DNA of 59,792 nt from JBFMAI01 sp040755725. GTDB lineage: Bacteria; Planctomycetota; Phycisphaerae; UBA1845; Fen-1342. Where the stretch lies: positions 1-59,792 of the forward strand of contig JBFMAI010000004.1 of the NCBI GenBank assembly GCA_040755725.1, in the 5' to 3' direction. The notes beneath the pieces are model-generated. The model searched no databases and was not told the DNA's origin. It saw only the letters and a list, made by a program, of their open reading frames with translations. Below, piece after piece: positions 1 through 8,300 of the stretch; the first letter of the stretch is position 1, and every line of letters starts with the position of its first letter. The position numbers were made by a program, and so were the translations under genes.

Positions 1-123
1 ACCAGCCTGCTCGAAGGGATCAACAACAAGATCAAAGTCATCAAACGCATGGCTTACGGCTTCCGCGACGACGCGTACTTCTTCCTCAAAATCCGCGCGG
101 CGTTCCCCGGAATTCGGAGATGA
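1..123 (+). CDS. ISL3-type transposase, C-terminal end only
   Basis: The window opens inside a reading frame whose last 40 residues contain EGINNKIKVIKRMAYGFRD, followed by an aromatic FFLKI stretch and a stop at 121-123. This is the conserved C-terminal signature of ISL3-family (DDE) transposases, where 'E-G-x-N-N-K-I-K' holds the last catalytic glutamate region. The rest of the element lies outside the window. The 3' part overlaps the end of the next gene, which is read on the other strand. The stop is followed at once by sequence belonging to that neighbour, so no terminal inverted repeat is obvious; the IS end may be decayed or recombined. Family assignment is fairly sure; activity cannot be judged. 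Confidence 0.8.
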   Translation, partial: TSLLEGINNKIKVIKRMAYGFRDDAYFFLKIRAAFPGIRR

Positions 124-508
124 ACCATACGTTTGGCAGGGTGACCGTGCGCCCGGATTGCAGCACGGCCACGGCCTGCACCGGGCCCAGCACCGCCCCC
201 CGACTGGTTACCCGAAAATAGAAGGTGCCCGGGCGGCCCGGGTAGAGCTTCCGGAGGTCCTTGTCGGTCCACGAGCGAAACACGCCGTCCGTGCTGTCCG
301 TGTGCCAACCCTCCGGCGCGTGGAAGTAATACCCGTCGCCGTAGGGCACCTCGAACCTGACCACCGGGTCATTGTCGTGATTGGTCACCACGTACGTGTA
401 TACGTTGGCCCGCACCTGCGAGTACACCTTCAGCCCGCCCACCGTGACTTCACTGTAGACGGGCGGCAGCGACTCAAGGAGCAGGATGATCCCGATCATG
501 GTGTCCAT
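86..508 (-). CDS. Hypothetical secreted protein, 3' end probably cut by an IS
   Basis: This is a 140-residue product if the ATG giving MDTMIGIILLLESLPP is used; a longer upstream start adds only an arginine-rich leader. The N-terminus looks like a short signal peptide or membrane segment. The body is beta-rich, with VYTYVVTNHDNDPVVRF and many Tyr/Phe/Trp residues, as in extracellular beta-sandwich proteins; no family is recognised. The last dozen codons lie inside the transposase reading frame on the other strand, so the natural C-terminus has probably been replaced. The gene follows the histidine kinase on the same strand with a 59-bp gap and could be co-transcribed with it. Function unknown. 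Confidence 0.55.
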   Translation of the reverse strand: MDTMIGIILLLESLPPVYSEVTVGGLKVYSQVRANVYTYVVTNHDNDPVVRFEVPYGDGYYFHAPEGWHTDSTDGVFRSWTDKDLRKLYPGRPGTFYFRVTSRGAVLGPVQAVAVLQSGRTVTLPNVWFISEFRGTPRGF

Positions 509-567
509 AATACCACGGCGGCGTGTCCGCCGCGCATCGTCCCTCTGCGGCTGGAGGAACCTGCCCG

Positions 568-1653
568 CTATGAAACGGGGCATATTTCCGGACGCGTGGC
601 GGCCAGACTTTGCGGCACGGGAAGCCGGACGGTGAACACCGTGCCGCCCTCCTCACGCGGGGTGACGGCCAGCGAGCCTTGGTGGGCATCGACGATCCGG
701 GCGGCGATGGCCAGCCCCAACCCCGTGCCCTTGCCGCCCGGTTTCGTGGTGAAGAACGGCTCGAAGATGTGCGGCAAGATGTCTTCCGCGATGCCCGTGC
801 CGGTGTCCGCCACGTCCACGCACAGGCTGCCCGGCTCCAGTTGGCCCGGGGCCGCCGGCTCTCGCCGCACCGTGATCGTGAGTGTGCCGCCGTTCGGCAT
901 ACTGTCGGCGGCGTTGAGCATGAGATTCACGAAGACCTGTTCGAGCAAGGCCCGGTCGGCGTGCGCCCGGTCGTCATCCGTCCGCCTGTGTCGGACCAAC
1001 TCGATCCGCCGACCCTCGATCTTCGGGCGGACCACCTCCACGGCCCCGTCCACGACCTCGGACACCCGGATTTCACTCGGCCGGATGACGTGCTCTCGGG
1101 CCAGCGTCAGCAGTCGGCGGACGATCATCTCAATGCGCTGGAGGCCGCTGTCGATCAGGTCGAGCATTTGCGCGCCGCGCTGCGGATCGTGCAGCGACCG
1201 CCGCAGGATCCGCGAGCAATTCTGGATCCCGTCGAGCGGGTTGTTGACCTCGTGCGCGACGCTGGCGGCCAACTCCCCCAGAAACGCGAGTCGCTCCCGT
1301 CGCCGCAGCTCCTCGTGCAGGCGTTCCTCCTCCCGAGCGGCCTCGGTGAGGCGCTGCGCGAGGACGTTGACCGCCGCCGTGAGCTTGTACATGTCGTCGC
1401 CGGGTTGGGCGTCGATGGCCGCCGCCGGCCGACCGTGGCCGATGTCGTCGGCCACGCGGCGCAACCGCCCGAGCGTCGCGTGCAAATACTGCCGGGCGAT
1501 CCGGCCGCAGATCAAGGCGGTCAGTGACGATCCCAGCACGCAGATTAGCACGACCTTCCACGCCGACGGCTGGGCGCACAGCGCCACGGCACCGCTGAGG
1601 AGAATGCCCAGGTGCAGCAGAACCAGCAGTCTGTGACGAAATCGCCGGAACAT
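568..1653 (-). CDS. Membrane sensor histidine kinase
   Basis: This is a 361-residue two-component kinase. Two hydrophobic segments (about residues 9-25 and 33-50) leave almost no periplasmic loop, so the signal is probably sensed in or near the membrane. A HAMP-like linker runs from about 51 to 105, then comes the dimerisation domain with the H-box SVAHEVNNPLDGI (phospho-acceptor His134). The ATPase domain has the N-box NLMLNAADSM (243-252), the G1 box DVADTGTGIAED (280-291), FEPFFTTK (298-304) and the G2 box GKGTGLGLAIA (308-318). All catalytic motifs are intact. No response regulator is adjacent, so it is an orphan kinase here. The start is the ATG at 1653; the next gene downstream is the cut secreted protein. 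Confidence 0.92.
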   Translation of the reverse strand: MFRRFRHRLLVLLHLGILLSGAVALCAQPSAWKVVLICVLGSSLTALICGRIARQYLHATLGRLRRVADDIGHGRPAAAIDAQPGDDMYKLTAAVNVLAQRLTEAAREEERLHEELRRRERLAFLGELAASVAHEVNNPLDGIQNCSRILRRSLHDPQRGAQMLDLIDSGLQRIEMIVRRLLTLAREHVIRPSEIRVSEVVDGAVEVVRPKIEGRRIELVRHRRTDDDRAHADRALLEQVFVNLMLNAADSMPNGGTLTITVRREPAAPGQLEPGSLCVDVADTGTGIAEDILPHIFEPFFTTKPGGKGTGLGLAIAARIVDAHQGSLAVTPREEGGTVFTVRLPVPQSLAATRPEICPVS

Positions 1654-1821
1654 CCAGACGCCGATTATCCGCCCCCGCCGCCGGCCCCGTCAAACCGCGT
1701 CCTGCCTACTTGAACGCCGGTATTTCGGGTAGCTTGTTGGCCGACGGCCCGGCCGATGGTCGCGGACCGGGCGACGACCGGCGGCGGTCCCGGTTCGCGG
1801 GCTTATTGAGGCGACCCGTTC

Positions 1822-2886
1822 GTGCCGCACGATCCCGTTCAACGCCGCACGCTATGGATCCGCCAGCAGCGGGCCCAGGTCAACCCGCTGGCCATCTTCC
1901 ACACCCAGCTCAAGACCATCTTGTGGGCCGTTCCGCCCGTGATCCTGTTGCTGATGGCTTTCGTGGCCCTGCTCCTGCGGCTATTCGTTCAAGACCGGAT
2001 ACCGGGCTTGCTGACGTACATCTACTACGCCGCCTCACCGGCGACCCTCGCGGGAGCGGTCCTGGCGGCCGGCCTGTGGTGGCTGATTCCACGCCACTTC
2101 AAAGCGGCGTTGCCAACCTTGATTGTGGCGCTGGTCGCCGCGAGCTACGCCTTGGTCACGATGTGCCGCTTCAACCCGCCGCGTTCCCCCTCCGCGGAGT
2201 CGATCCGCATCCTGTATTGGAACGTGGCGCACGGCGTTCGCGGGTGGCCGAACATCGCCGCGGCGATTCGGCGTTACGACGCCGACCTGGTCGGGCTGGT
2301 CGAAGCCGGCGAAGACACGGCTGCCATGACGGCCGTTTGGGCCCAGCACTTGCCTGAATACCAAGTCGCCGCCTACGACACCGGCATCACGGTGCTCAGT
2401 CGCCGACCGCTGCACGTCGTCACCGCGTCGTCGCGGGCCACGTGGAGCCGCTATGTCCACGCCACCGTCGACGTGGACCAACGCCCGCTGCACCTGGTGG
2501 TCTTCGATATCTTGCACACGATCGGGCTGTCGCGCGACGTGGCGTTCGGGCCGCTGTACGACGCCCTCGAACCGCTGAACGGCCACGCCGTCGTCATCGT
2601 CGGCGATTTCAACACCCCCGCGGACTCGGTGTTCCTCGAGCGGATGCGGCGTACGTACGACAACGCGTTCGAGGCGGCGGGGCAGGGCTACGCGGCCACC
2701 TGGCCCGTGCCGCTGCCCCTGCTGACCATCGATCAGGCGTGGGCGAGCCGGGCCGTCCGGTTGCTGAACTGCCGGCACGGGTGGTCCACGCTCTCGGACC
2801 ACCGCCCCGTCATTCTGGAGGTCTCCCTGGAGCCGCCGCCCGCGTCGGCGCCCGCGACGAATGAAACGCCCGCCGATCAATCGTGA
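1822..2886 (+). CDS. Membrane-anchored endonuclease/exonuclease/phosphatase family protein
   Basis: This is a 354-residue product from a GTG start. Three hydrophobic segments (about 33-54, 61-88 and 97-114) are followed by an EEP-superfamily domain. Its motifs are YWNVAHG (metal/phosphate Asn134), VGLVEAGE (metal ligand Glu161), VGDFNTP (261-267), the LTIDQ segment (301-305) and SDHRPV (catalytic His327). Proteins of this layout are usually called EEP-family hydrolases and resemble YafD-like or DNase I-like membrane proteins. The real substrate, nucleic acid or phosphoester, cannot be told from sequence. The catalytic domain probably faces outward after the third helix. The gene stands alone between the divergent kinase and the archease gene. 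Confidence 0.85.
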   Translation: MPHDPVQRRTLWIRQQRAQVNPLAIFHTQLKTILWAVPPVILLLMAFVALLLRLFVQDRIPGLLTYIYYAASPATLAGAVLAAGLWWLIPRHFKAALPTLIVALVAASYALVTMCRFNPPRSPSAESIRILYWNVAHGVRGWPNIAAAIRRYDADLVGLVEAGEDTAAMTAVWAQHLPEYQVAAYDTGITVLSRRPLHVVTASSRATWSRYVHATVDVDQRPLHLVVFDILHTIGLSRDVAFGPLYDALEPLNGHAVVIVGDFNTPADSVFLERMRRTYDNAFEAAGQGYAATWPVPLPLLTIDQAWASRAVRLLNCRHGWSTLSDHRPVILEVSLEPPPASAPATNETPADQS

Positions 2887-3006
2887 ACGTCCGGCGTTGG
2901 CGGGGTCGGCCGGAACGACCGGCGTCCTGGTGGACATGGCGGTCCGACCTCCGGGGGTTATGCTTGAATTGGCCGCTCCAGACACAGCGCGGAAACGAGA
3001 CGGACG

Positions 3007-3429
3007 ATGAGACTGGCAGGCTATGAGACCTTCGAACACACGGCGGACCTCGGCGTGCGGGTATACGCACCGACCCGCGCGGGCCTGATCGCGCCCGCGA
3101 CGGCTGCCCTGTACACGATTGTGGGCCGCTTGCGCCCCGGCCGGGCGATTGCGGAACGGACCGTGGCCGCGACCGGCGACGACCCGGCGCTGCTGCTGCG
3201 GGACTACTTGGCGGAAATCCTGCACGGTCTTCAGGTCGAGCACTGGCTCTTGGCGGACCCGCTGGTCGAGGAGTTCAGCGACAAGCGGCTGGTCGTGCAG
3301 GGACGAGTGGTGGCCATCGACCCCGCCGGCAGCGTATTCGAGCGCGAGGTGAAGGCCGTCACGTATCACGAGCTCGCCGTTCGGGCGTGCGCGGACGGCT
3401 ACGAGGCGACGTTCATTGTCGACATATGA
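3007..3429 (+). CDS. Archease family protein (RtcB cofactor)
   Basis: This is a 140-residue protein that matches archease in length and pattern. It begins with YETFEHTADLGVRVYA, the strand-helix segment of the archease fold with the conserved HTADLG. It also has DYLAEILHGLQ in the central helix and ends with KAVTYHELAV...FIVDI, carrying the conserved 'KAVTYH' and acidic C-terminus. Archease activates RtcB for multiple turnover by promoting guanylation of its active-site histidine. The gene lies 270 bp upstream of rtcB on the same strand, and the gap is filled by two kinds of repeat. A -10-like TATGCT sits near 2960. The family and role are well supported by motif and neighbour together. Confidence 0.93.
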   Translation: MRLAGYETFEHTADLGVRVYAPTRAGLIAPATAALYTIVGRLRPGRAIAERTVAATGDDPALLLRDYLAEILHGLQVEHWLLADPLVEEFSDKRLVVQGRVVAIDPAGSVFEREVKAVTYHELAVRACADGYEATFIVDI

Positions 3430-3439
3430 TTGGAGTGAT

Positions 3440-3474
3440 GAGTAGCTAATCGCGAGTAGCGAATCAGGAATCGG
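3440..3474 (+). repeat. Degenerate heptanucleotide tandem repeat (5 units)
   Basis: Five consecutive 7-bp units read GAGTAGC, TAATCGC, GAGTAGC, GAATCAG, GAATCGG. It begins about 10 bp after the archease stop codon. It is the same type of short tandem heptamer array as the 13-unit array inside alaS, though with a different unit. Confidence 0.6.
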
Positions 3475-3485
3475 AGGGCCGCCAG

Positions 3486-3543
3486 CAGAACCCACCACGC
3501 CAGTGGTGGGCGGCCTGGTCCCGCACTGGCGTGCGGGGTTCTG
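3486..3543 (+). repeat. 58-bp double-hairpin repeat, copy 1
   Basis: The element starts with CAGAACCC and ends with the complementary GGGTTCTG. Between them are two hairpins, CCACCAC/GTGGTGG and CCCGCAC/GTGCGGG. A second copy of exactly the same length and architecture is at 13743-13800. The stems differ in base sequence but keep pairing, which argues for a structural or mobile palindromic element rather than chance. Confidence 0.75.
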
Positions 3544-3698
3544 ATGGACGATCCGATTGAGAACGGTGAACAGCAAAAGGGCAGCCGCGGATAGTGAAGC
3601 CGGCTCGCGGGCGGGCGCCCGCAGGCACCCGGGCGGCGCACTGCCGCGGCGCCCGCGCTCGCCAATCCGCAATTCGCCATTCTCCCGTGAGGTGTCTC

Positions 3699-5159
3699 AT
3701 GCCTGACAACTACACCGGCCCGCTGGAGCGCATCGACGACTGCCGCTGGCGCATCCCGCGGTCCTACAAGCCGTTCATGCGGGTCGACGGCATCATCTAC
3801 GCCGACGACCGCCTCATCCAGCAAATCCGCGGCGACAAGTCCCCCGAGCAGGTCGCCAACGTCGCCTGCCTCCCCGGCATCGTCGGCCAATCCCTCGCCA
3901 TGCCCGACATCCACTGGGGCTACGGCTTCTGCATCGGCGGCGTCGCCGCCACCGACATCGACCAAGGCGGTGTCATCAGCCCCGGTGGTGTGGGCTACGA
4001 CATCAACTGCGGAGTCCGGCTCATTCGCACCGACCTGACGCAGGCCGACGTGCAGCCGCGCATTGAGGAAATCGTCCGCAAGCTCTTTGAGACCGTGCCC
4101 TGCGGCGTCGGCTGCGGCGGGCAGATCAAGTTTGACCGGGCTGAGCTCCAGCGCCTGCTGCGGGAAGGCGCGCGGTTTGTCGTCGAGTGCGGCTTCGGTT
4201 GGGACTCCGACCTGGAACGGACGGAAGCGAGCGGCTGCCTGCCTGATGCCCGTCCGGAGTTCGTCTCCCCGCGGGCGCTCGAGCGCGGGGCCGACCAGTG
4301 CGGCACACTCGGCAGCGGCAACCACTTCCTCGAAGTCCAGGTTGTGGAAGAGGTGGCGGACCCGGCGGCCGCCGAGGCCTTCGGCCTCGCCGAAGGGCAG
4401 ATCACACTGATGATCCACTCCGGCTCGCGCGGCCTGGGATACCAGGTGTGCGAAGACTCGCTGAAAGACCTGCGCCCGGCGCCACAGAAGTACGGCATTG
4501 ACCTGCCGGACCGCCAACTGGTCTGCGCCCCGGTCGAGTCGCCCGAGGGCCAACGCTATCTCGGCGCCATGCAAGCCGCGGCCAATTTCGCTTGGGCCAA
4601 CCGGCAGATCATGGCCCACCTGGCCCGCGAGGTGTTCAGCGACATCTTCCGTAAGCCGCCCGAGCTCCTCGGCATGCGTCAGGTCTACGACGTGGCCCAC
4701 AACATCGCCAAGATTGAGACACACGCGGTCGGCGGCCGGCCCCGGCGGCTCTGCGTCCACCGCAAAGGAGCGACCCGGGCGTTCCCCGCCGGCCACCCGG
4801 AAGTCCCGCGGCCGTATCAACAGGTCGGTCAGCCGGTCCTCGTCCCCGGTGACATGGGCCGGTCGAGTTGGGTACTCGTGGGGGCGCCGGCGGCGATGGA
4901 GCAGACGTTCGGAAGCTGCTGCCACGGGGCCGGCCGCGTGATGTCGCGCGCGGCGGCCATCCGGTCCGCCAAAGGCCGTTCGATCGAGCGGGAGCTGCGC
5001 GACCAGGGCATCATCGCCCGCTCGCGCGAACGCGACGGGCTGGCCGAAGAGCAACCCGCCGCCTACAAGGACGTGGGCGTCGTGGCCGACACCGTCCACC
5101 TCGCCGGCCTTAGCCGCAAGGTCGCCAAGCTGCGGCCCCTCGGCGTCATCAAGGGCTAG
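3699..5159 (+). CDS. rtcB: RNA-splicing/3'-phosphate RNA ligase RtcB
   Basis: This is a 486-residue RtcB ligase. It joins RNA 2',3'-cyclic or 3'-phosphate ends to 5'-OH ends using GTP and Mn2+. Visible landmarks include AMPDIHWGYGFCIGG (68-81) and the metal site GGVGYDINCGVR (Asp101, Cys104). Others are GSGNHFLEVQ (His209), MIHSGSRGLG (His240), DVAHNIAKIE (His334) and CVHRKGATRAF, whose His354 is the residue guanylated in the family. It ends in the usual VIKG C-terminus. The start at 3699 is chosen because it gives the standard N-terminus and follows a GTGAGGTG ribosome-binding stretch; an upstream ATG would add 35 low-complexity residues made of repeat-derived sequence. It is paired with the archease gene upstream. 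Confidence 0.97.
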   Translation: MPDNYTGPLERIDDCRWRIPRSYKPFMRVDGIIYADDRLIQQIRGDKSPEQVANVACLPGIVGQSLAMPDIHWGYGFCIGGVAATDIDQGGVISPGGVGYDINCGVRLIRTDLTQADVQPRIEEIVRKLFETVPCGVGCGGQIKFDRAELQRLLREGARFVVECGFGWDSDLERTEASGCLPDARPEFVSPRALERGADQCGTLGSGNHFLEVQVVEEVADPAAAEAFGLAEGQITLMIHSGSRGLGYQVCEDSLKDLRPAPQKYGIDLPDRQLVCAPVESPEGQRYLGAMQAAANFAWANRQIMAHLAREVFSDIFRKPPELLGMRQVYDVAHNIAKIETHAVGGRPRRLCVHRKGATRAFPAGHPEVPRPYQQVGQPVLVPGDMGRSSWVLVGAPAAMEQTFGSCCHGAGRVMSRAAAIRSAKGRSIERELRDQGIIARSRERDGLAEEQPAAYKDVGVVADTVHLAGLSRKVAKLRPLGVIKG

Positions 5160-5230
5160 CCGCAACTCCCCGCTCTCTCGGGGTGTATGGACCGGACACA
5201 TGGGTAACAGGCGTTCGGCGGTACGGGACG

Positions 5231-5319
5231 CAGTCGGTGGGGCGAGGTTCCCGGCGGGCTGTGGCTAGGCGGCGGCCTCGCCCCCCCCCCGTGTCGCACG
5301 ATCATGAATGCCCACTTAG
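5231..5319 (+). repeat. Dispersed repeat family B, divergent copy
   Basis: The segment has GGGCGAGG...CCTCGCCC inverted arms and ends in CACGATCATGAATGCCCA-CTTAG. The tail matches copies at 15524-15624 (ATCGTGCACGCCCATCTAG) and 56600-56705 (ATCTTGAATGCCCAACTAG). It occupies most of the rtcB-alaS gap. Confidence 0.55.
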
Positions 5320-5367
5320 AATGTCCCGGTTGACGATCAAGTGGCCTCTCATAGCAGGAACGTGAGC

Positions 5368-8300
5368 GTGACCCGTACCGCCGCCCAGGTTCGCCAGGAG
5401 TTCATCGACTTCTTCCGCGGCAAGCAGCACGCCTTCGTGCCCAGCTCGCCCGTGGTGCCGCACGACGACCCCACGCTGCTGTTCACCAACGCCGGGATGA
5501 ACCAGTTCAAGCCCTACTTCCTCGGCACCGAGACCCCCAAGCACCGTCGCGTCGCCAACACGCAGAAGTGCATCCGCGCCGGCGGCAAGCACAACGACCT
5601 CGACGACGTCGGCCACGACACCTACCACCACACCTTTTTCGAAATGCTTGGCAACTGGTCCTTCGGCGACTACTTCAAGAAGGAGGCCATCGCCTGGGCG
5701 TGGGAGTTGCTCACCGGCGTCTGGGGCATAGACAAGTCGCGGCTGCACGCGACATATTTCGGCGGCGACGCGACCGAGGGGCTGGAACCCGACATCGAGG
5801 CCCGCGACCTCTGGGCGAGCGTCACCGACATCGACCCGACGCACATCCACCCCGGCAACAAGAAGGACAACTTCTGGGAGATGGGCGACACCGGCCCGTG
5901 CGGACCGTGCAGCGAGATCCACATCGACCTGACGTCGGACAAGACCGGCGGCCGGCTCGTCAACGCGGGCGACGCCCGAGTGATCGAGATCTGGAACCTG
6001 GTGTTCATCCAGTTCAATCGCGGCCCAGACGGCAAGCTCACCCCGCTGCCGGCCAAGCACGTCGATACGGGGATGGGCTTCGAGCGTGTGACGGCGGTGC
6101 TTCAGGGGCACAACAACAACTACGCGACCGAGGTGTTCGTGCCGGTCATTGAGCACCTGGAGCGGATCAGCGGGCACCGGTATGGGGAACAGGGAACAGG
6201 GAACAGGGAACGGGGAGCGGGGAACGGGGAGCAGGCAACGGGGAACCGCGAGCACGCAACGGGGAACGGGGAGCAGGGCGTAGCGGCCGGGCTCCGCACC
6301 GACCGTCTGAACCCCCCTCCCTTTCAGGGGGGGGTTGGGGGAGGGTCGAGACCATCGTCAACCGGCGGTTCCAACCCCCCTGTGGTCCCCCCTGGAAGGG
6401 GGGACGGTGGGAAGCTCTCCGGCGGTCGCTATGCCGCCATCCGCCCCGGCGACATGCGCGACGAGGCCTGCCGCGTCATCGCCGACCACGTCCGCTGCCT
6501 GACGTTCGCCATCACCGACGGCGCGGTGCCGGACAAGGAGGGCCGCGGCTACGTCCTGCGGCGGATTCTCCGCCGGGCTGTTCGCTTCGGCTGGCAGTAT
6601 CTGGACCTTCACAAGCCGTTTCTGTGCGAGCTGGTCGATACCGTCGTCGCCACGATGGGCGACGCGTTCCCCGAGCTGAGAAAGAACCCGCGGCACGTCA
6701 AGGACGTCATCCGCGAGGAGGAGGAGTCCTTCGAGCGGACGCTGGACCGGGGGATCGCCCTGTTTGAGGAGGCCGCGGACTTCGCCGAGCGCCACCACCA
6801 CAACCGCATCCGCGGCGAAGATGCCTTCAGGTTGCACGACACCTACGGCTTCCCGATCGACCTCACGCAGGTCATGGCCCAAGAGAAGGGCCTGACGGTC
6901 GATATTGCCGAGTATGAGCGCCTGATGGAAGAGGCCCGCGAGCGGGCGCGGGCGTGTGCCAAGGGTTTCGAGGCGGCCGGCATCGCTATCCCCGCCGAGC
7001 TGCTGGCCGTGTTCGGCCCGACCGATGATTCGGCGAAGTACCAGGTCGAACATCTTGGCGAGGTCGTGACTGCGATCGTCCGCTGTGGCGAGGGCGGGCA
7101 GCCTGAGCTACTTGGTGAGCGCGCGAGTCTCCGCCCCGGCGAGACCGCCGGGCTGGTTTTCGCCCGCACATGCTTCTACGCCGAGGCCGGCGGGCAGGTC
7201 GGCGACAAGGGGACCATCGGCAGCCCCGACGCGCCGGGATCGATGCGCTTCGACGTCGAGGCCACGCAGCCGGTCGGCGACGTTGTCGTGCATTTCGGCA
7301 CGCTTGTCATGGGCGAGCTGCGCGTCGGCGACACGGTCGAACTCCGCGTCGATACCCGCCGCCGGGCCACGATGAAGAACCACACCGCCACGCACGTCAT
7401 GAACTGGGCGTTGCGCGAGGTACTCGGCGACCACGTGCAGCAGAAGGGCTCGCTCGTCGATCACGAGAAGACGCGCTTCGACTTTTCGCACCCCAAGGCC
7501 CTGACGCCGGAGCAGATCGACCGGATCGAGCGCCTCGTCAACGAGAAGATCAAGGCCGCCCTGCCCGTGGACTACCAGGTCGTGCCGCAGGAGCAGGCCC
7601 TCAAGATCAACGGCCTGCGGGCCGTCTTCGGCGAACGATACCCCGACGAAGTCCGCGTCATGTCCATCGGCGTCCCCGTCGCGGAACTGCTCCAGCACCC
7701 CGACAACCCCGCGTGGCGACAGTACTCCATCGAGTTCTGCGGCGGCACGCACCTCAAGAACACGGCGGACATCGAGCACTTCGTCATTACGCACGAAGAG
7801 GCCGTCGCCAAGGGCATCCGCCGGATCGTTGCGACAACCGGCCCGACCGCGCGGCTGGTGGAGGAGACCGGGACGGCGCTCGTGCAGCAGGCGGAGCAGC
7901 TTCTCGGCCGCACCGCAACCCCGGACCGCGCCGCGCCCCCGGACCGAACCGCGACCCTGAGGGAGCGGTCCCCATCGCCGGAGGACGTGTCCACCGGACT
8001 GACTGAGCTTCAAAACGCCCTGACCACCGCCACCATCTCGCTGCGTCGCCGCGCGCGGCTGCGGGAGTTGATGGCGGAGCTCCAGCAAGTCGCCAAGGAG
8101 CAGCACAAGGCCGACGCCGCCGACGCGGTCGAGGTCGTCAAGGCCGAGATCCACAAGCTGCTGGCCGTGGCGGAGAAGCGCGGCGACACGACGATCGTCG
8201 TCGGCGAGCTGCCCGACGTACCCGTCGAGGCACTCAAGACCGGCGCCGACATGGTCAAGCAGAAGTGCGGCTCGGCGGCGGTGCTCTTTGGCGTGCGCCA

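Noticed and set aside
158..1636. 492-residue plus-strand open frame opposite the histidine kinase
   Set aside because: It is the antisense image of a well-supported kinase gene; its sequence is Arg/Ser/Pro-rich with no domain. High GC produces many such long shadow frames through the window.
5341..5367. Earlier GTG starts for alaS (5341, 5362)
   Set aside because: The start at 5368 has the best-spaced ribosome-binding sequence and gives the N-terminus usual for the family; the others cannot be excluded.
6184..6424. CRISPR array
   Set aside because: The repeats are contiguous heptamers and palindromes without unique spacers of constant length, and no cas gene is near.
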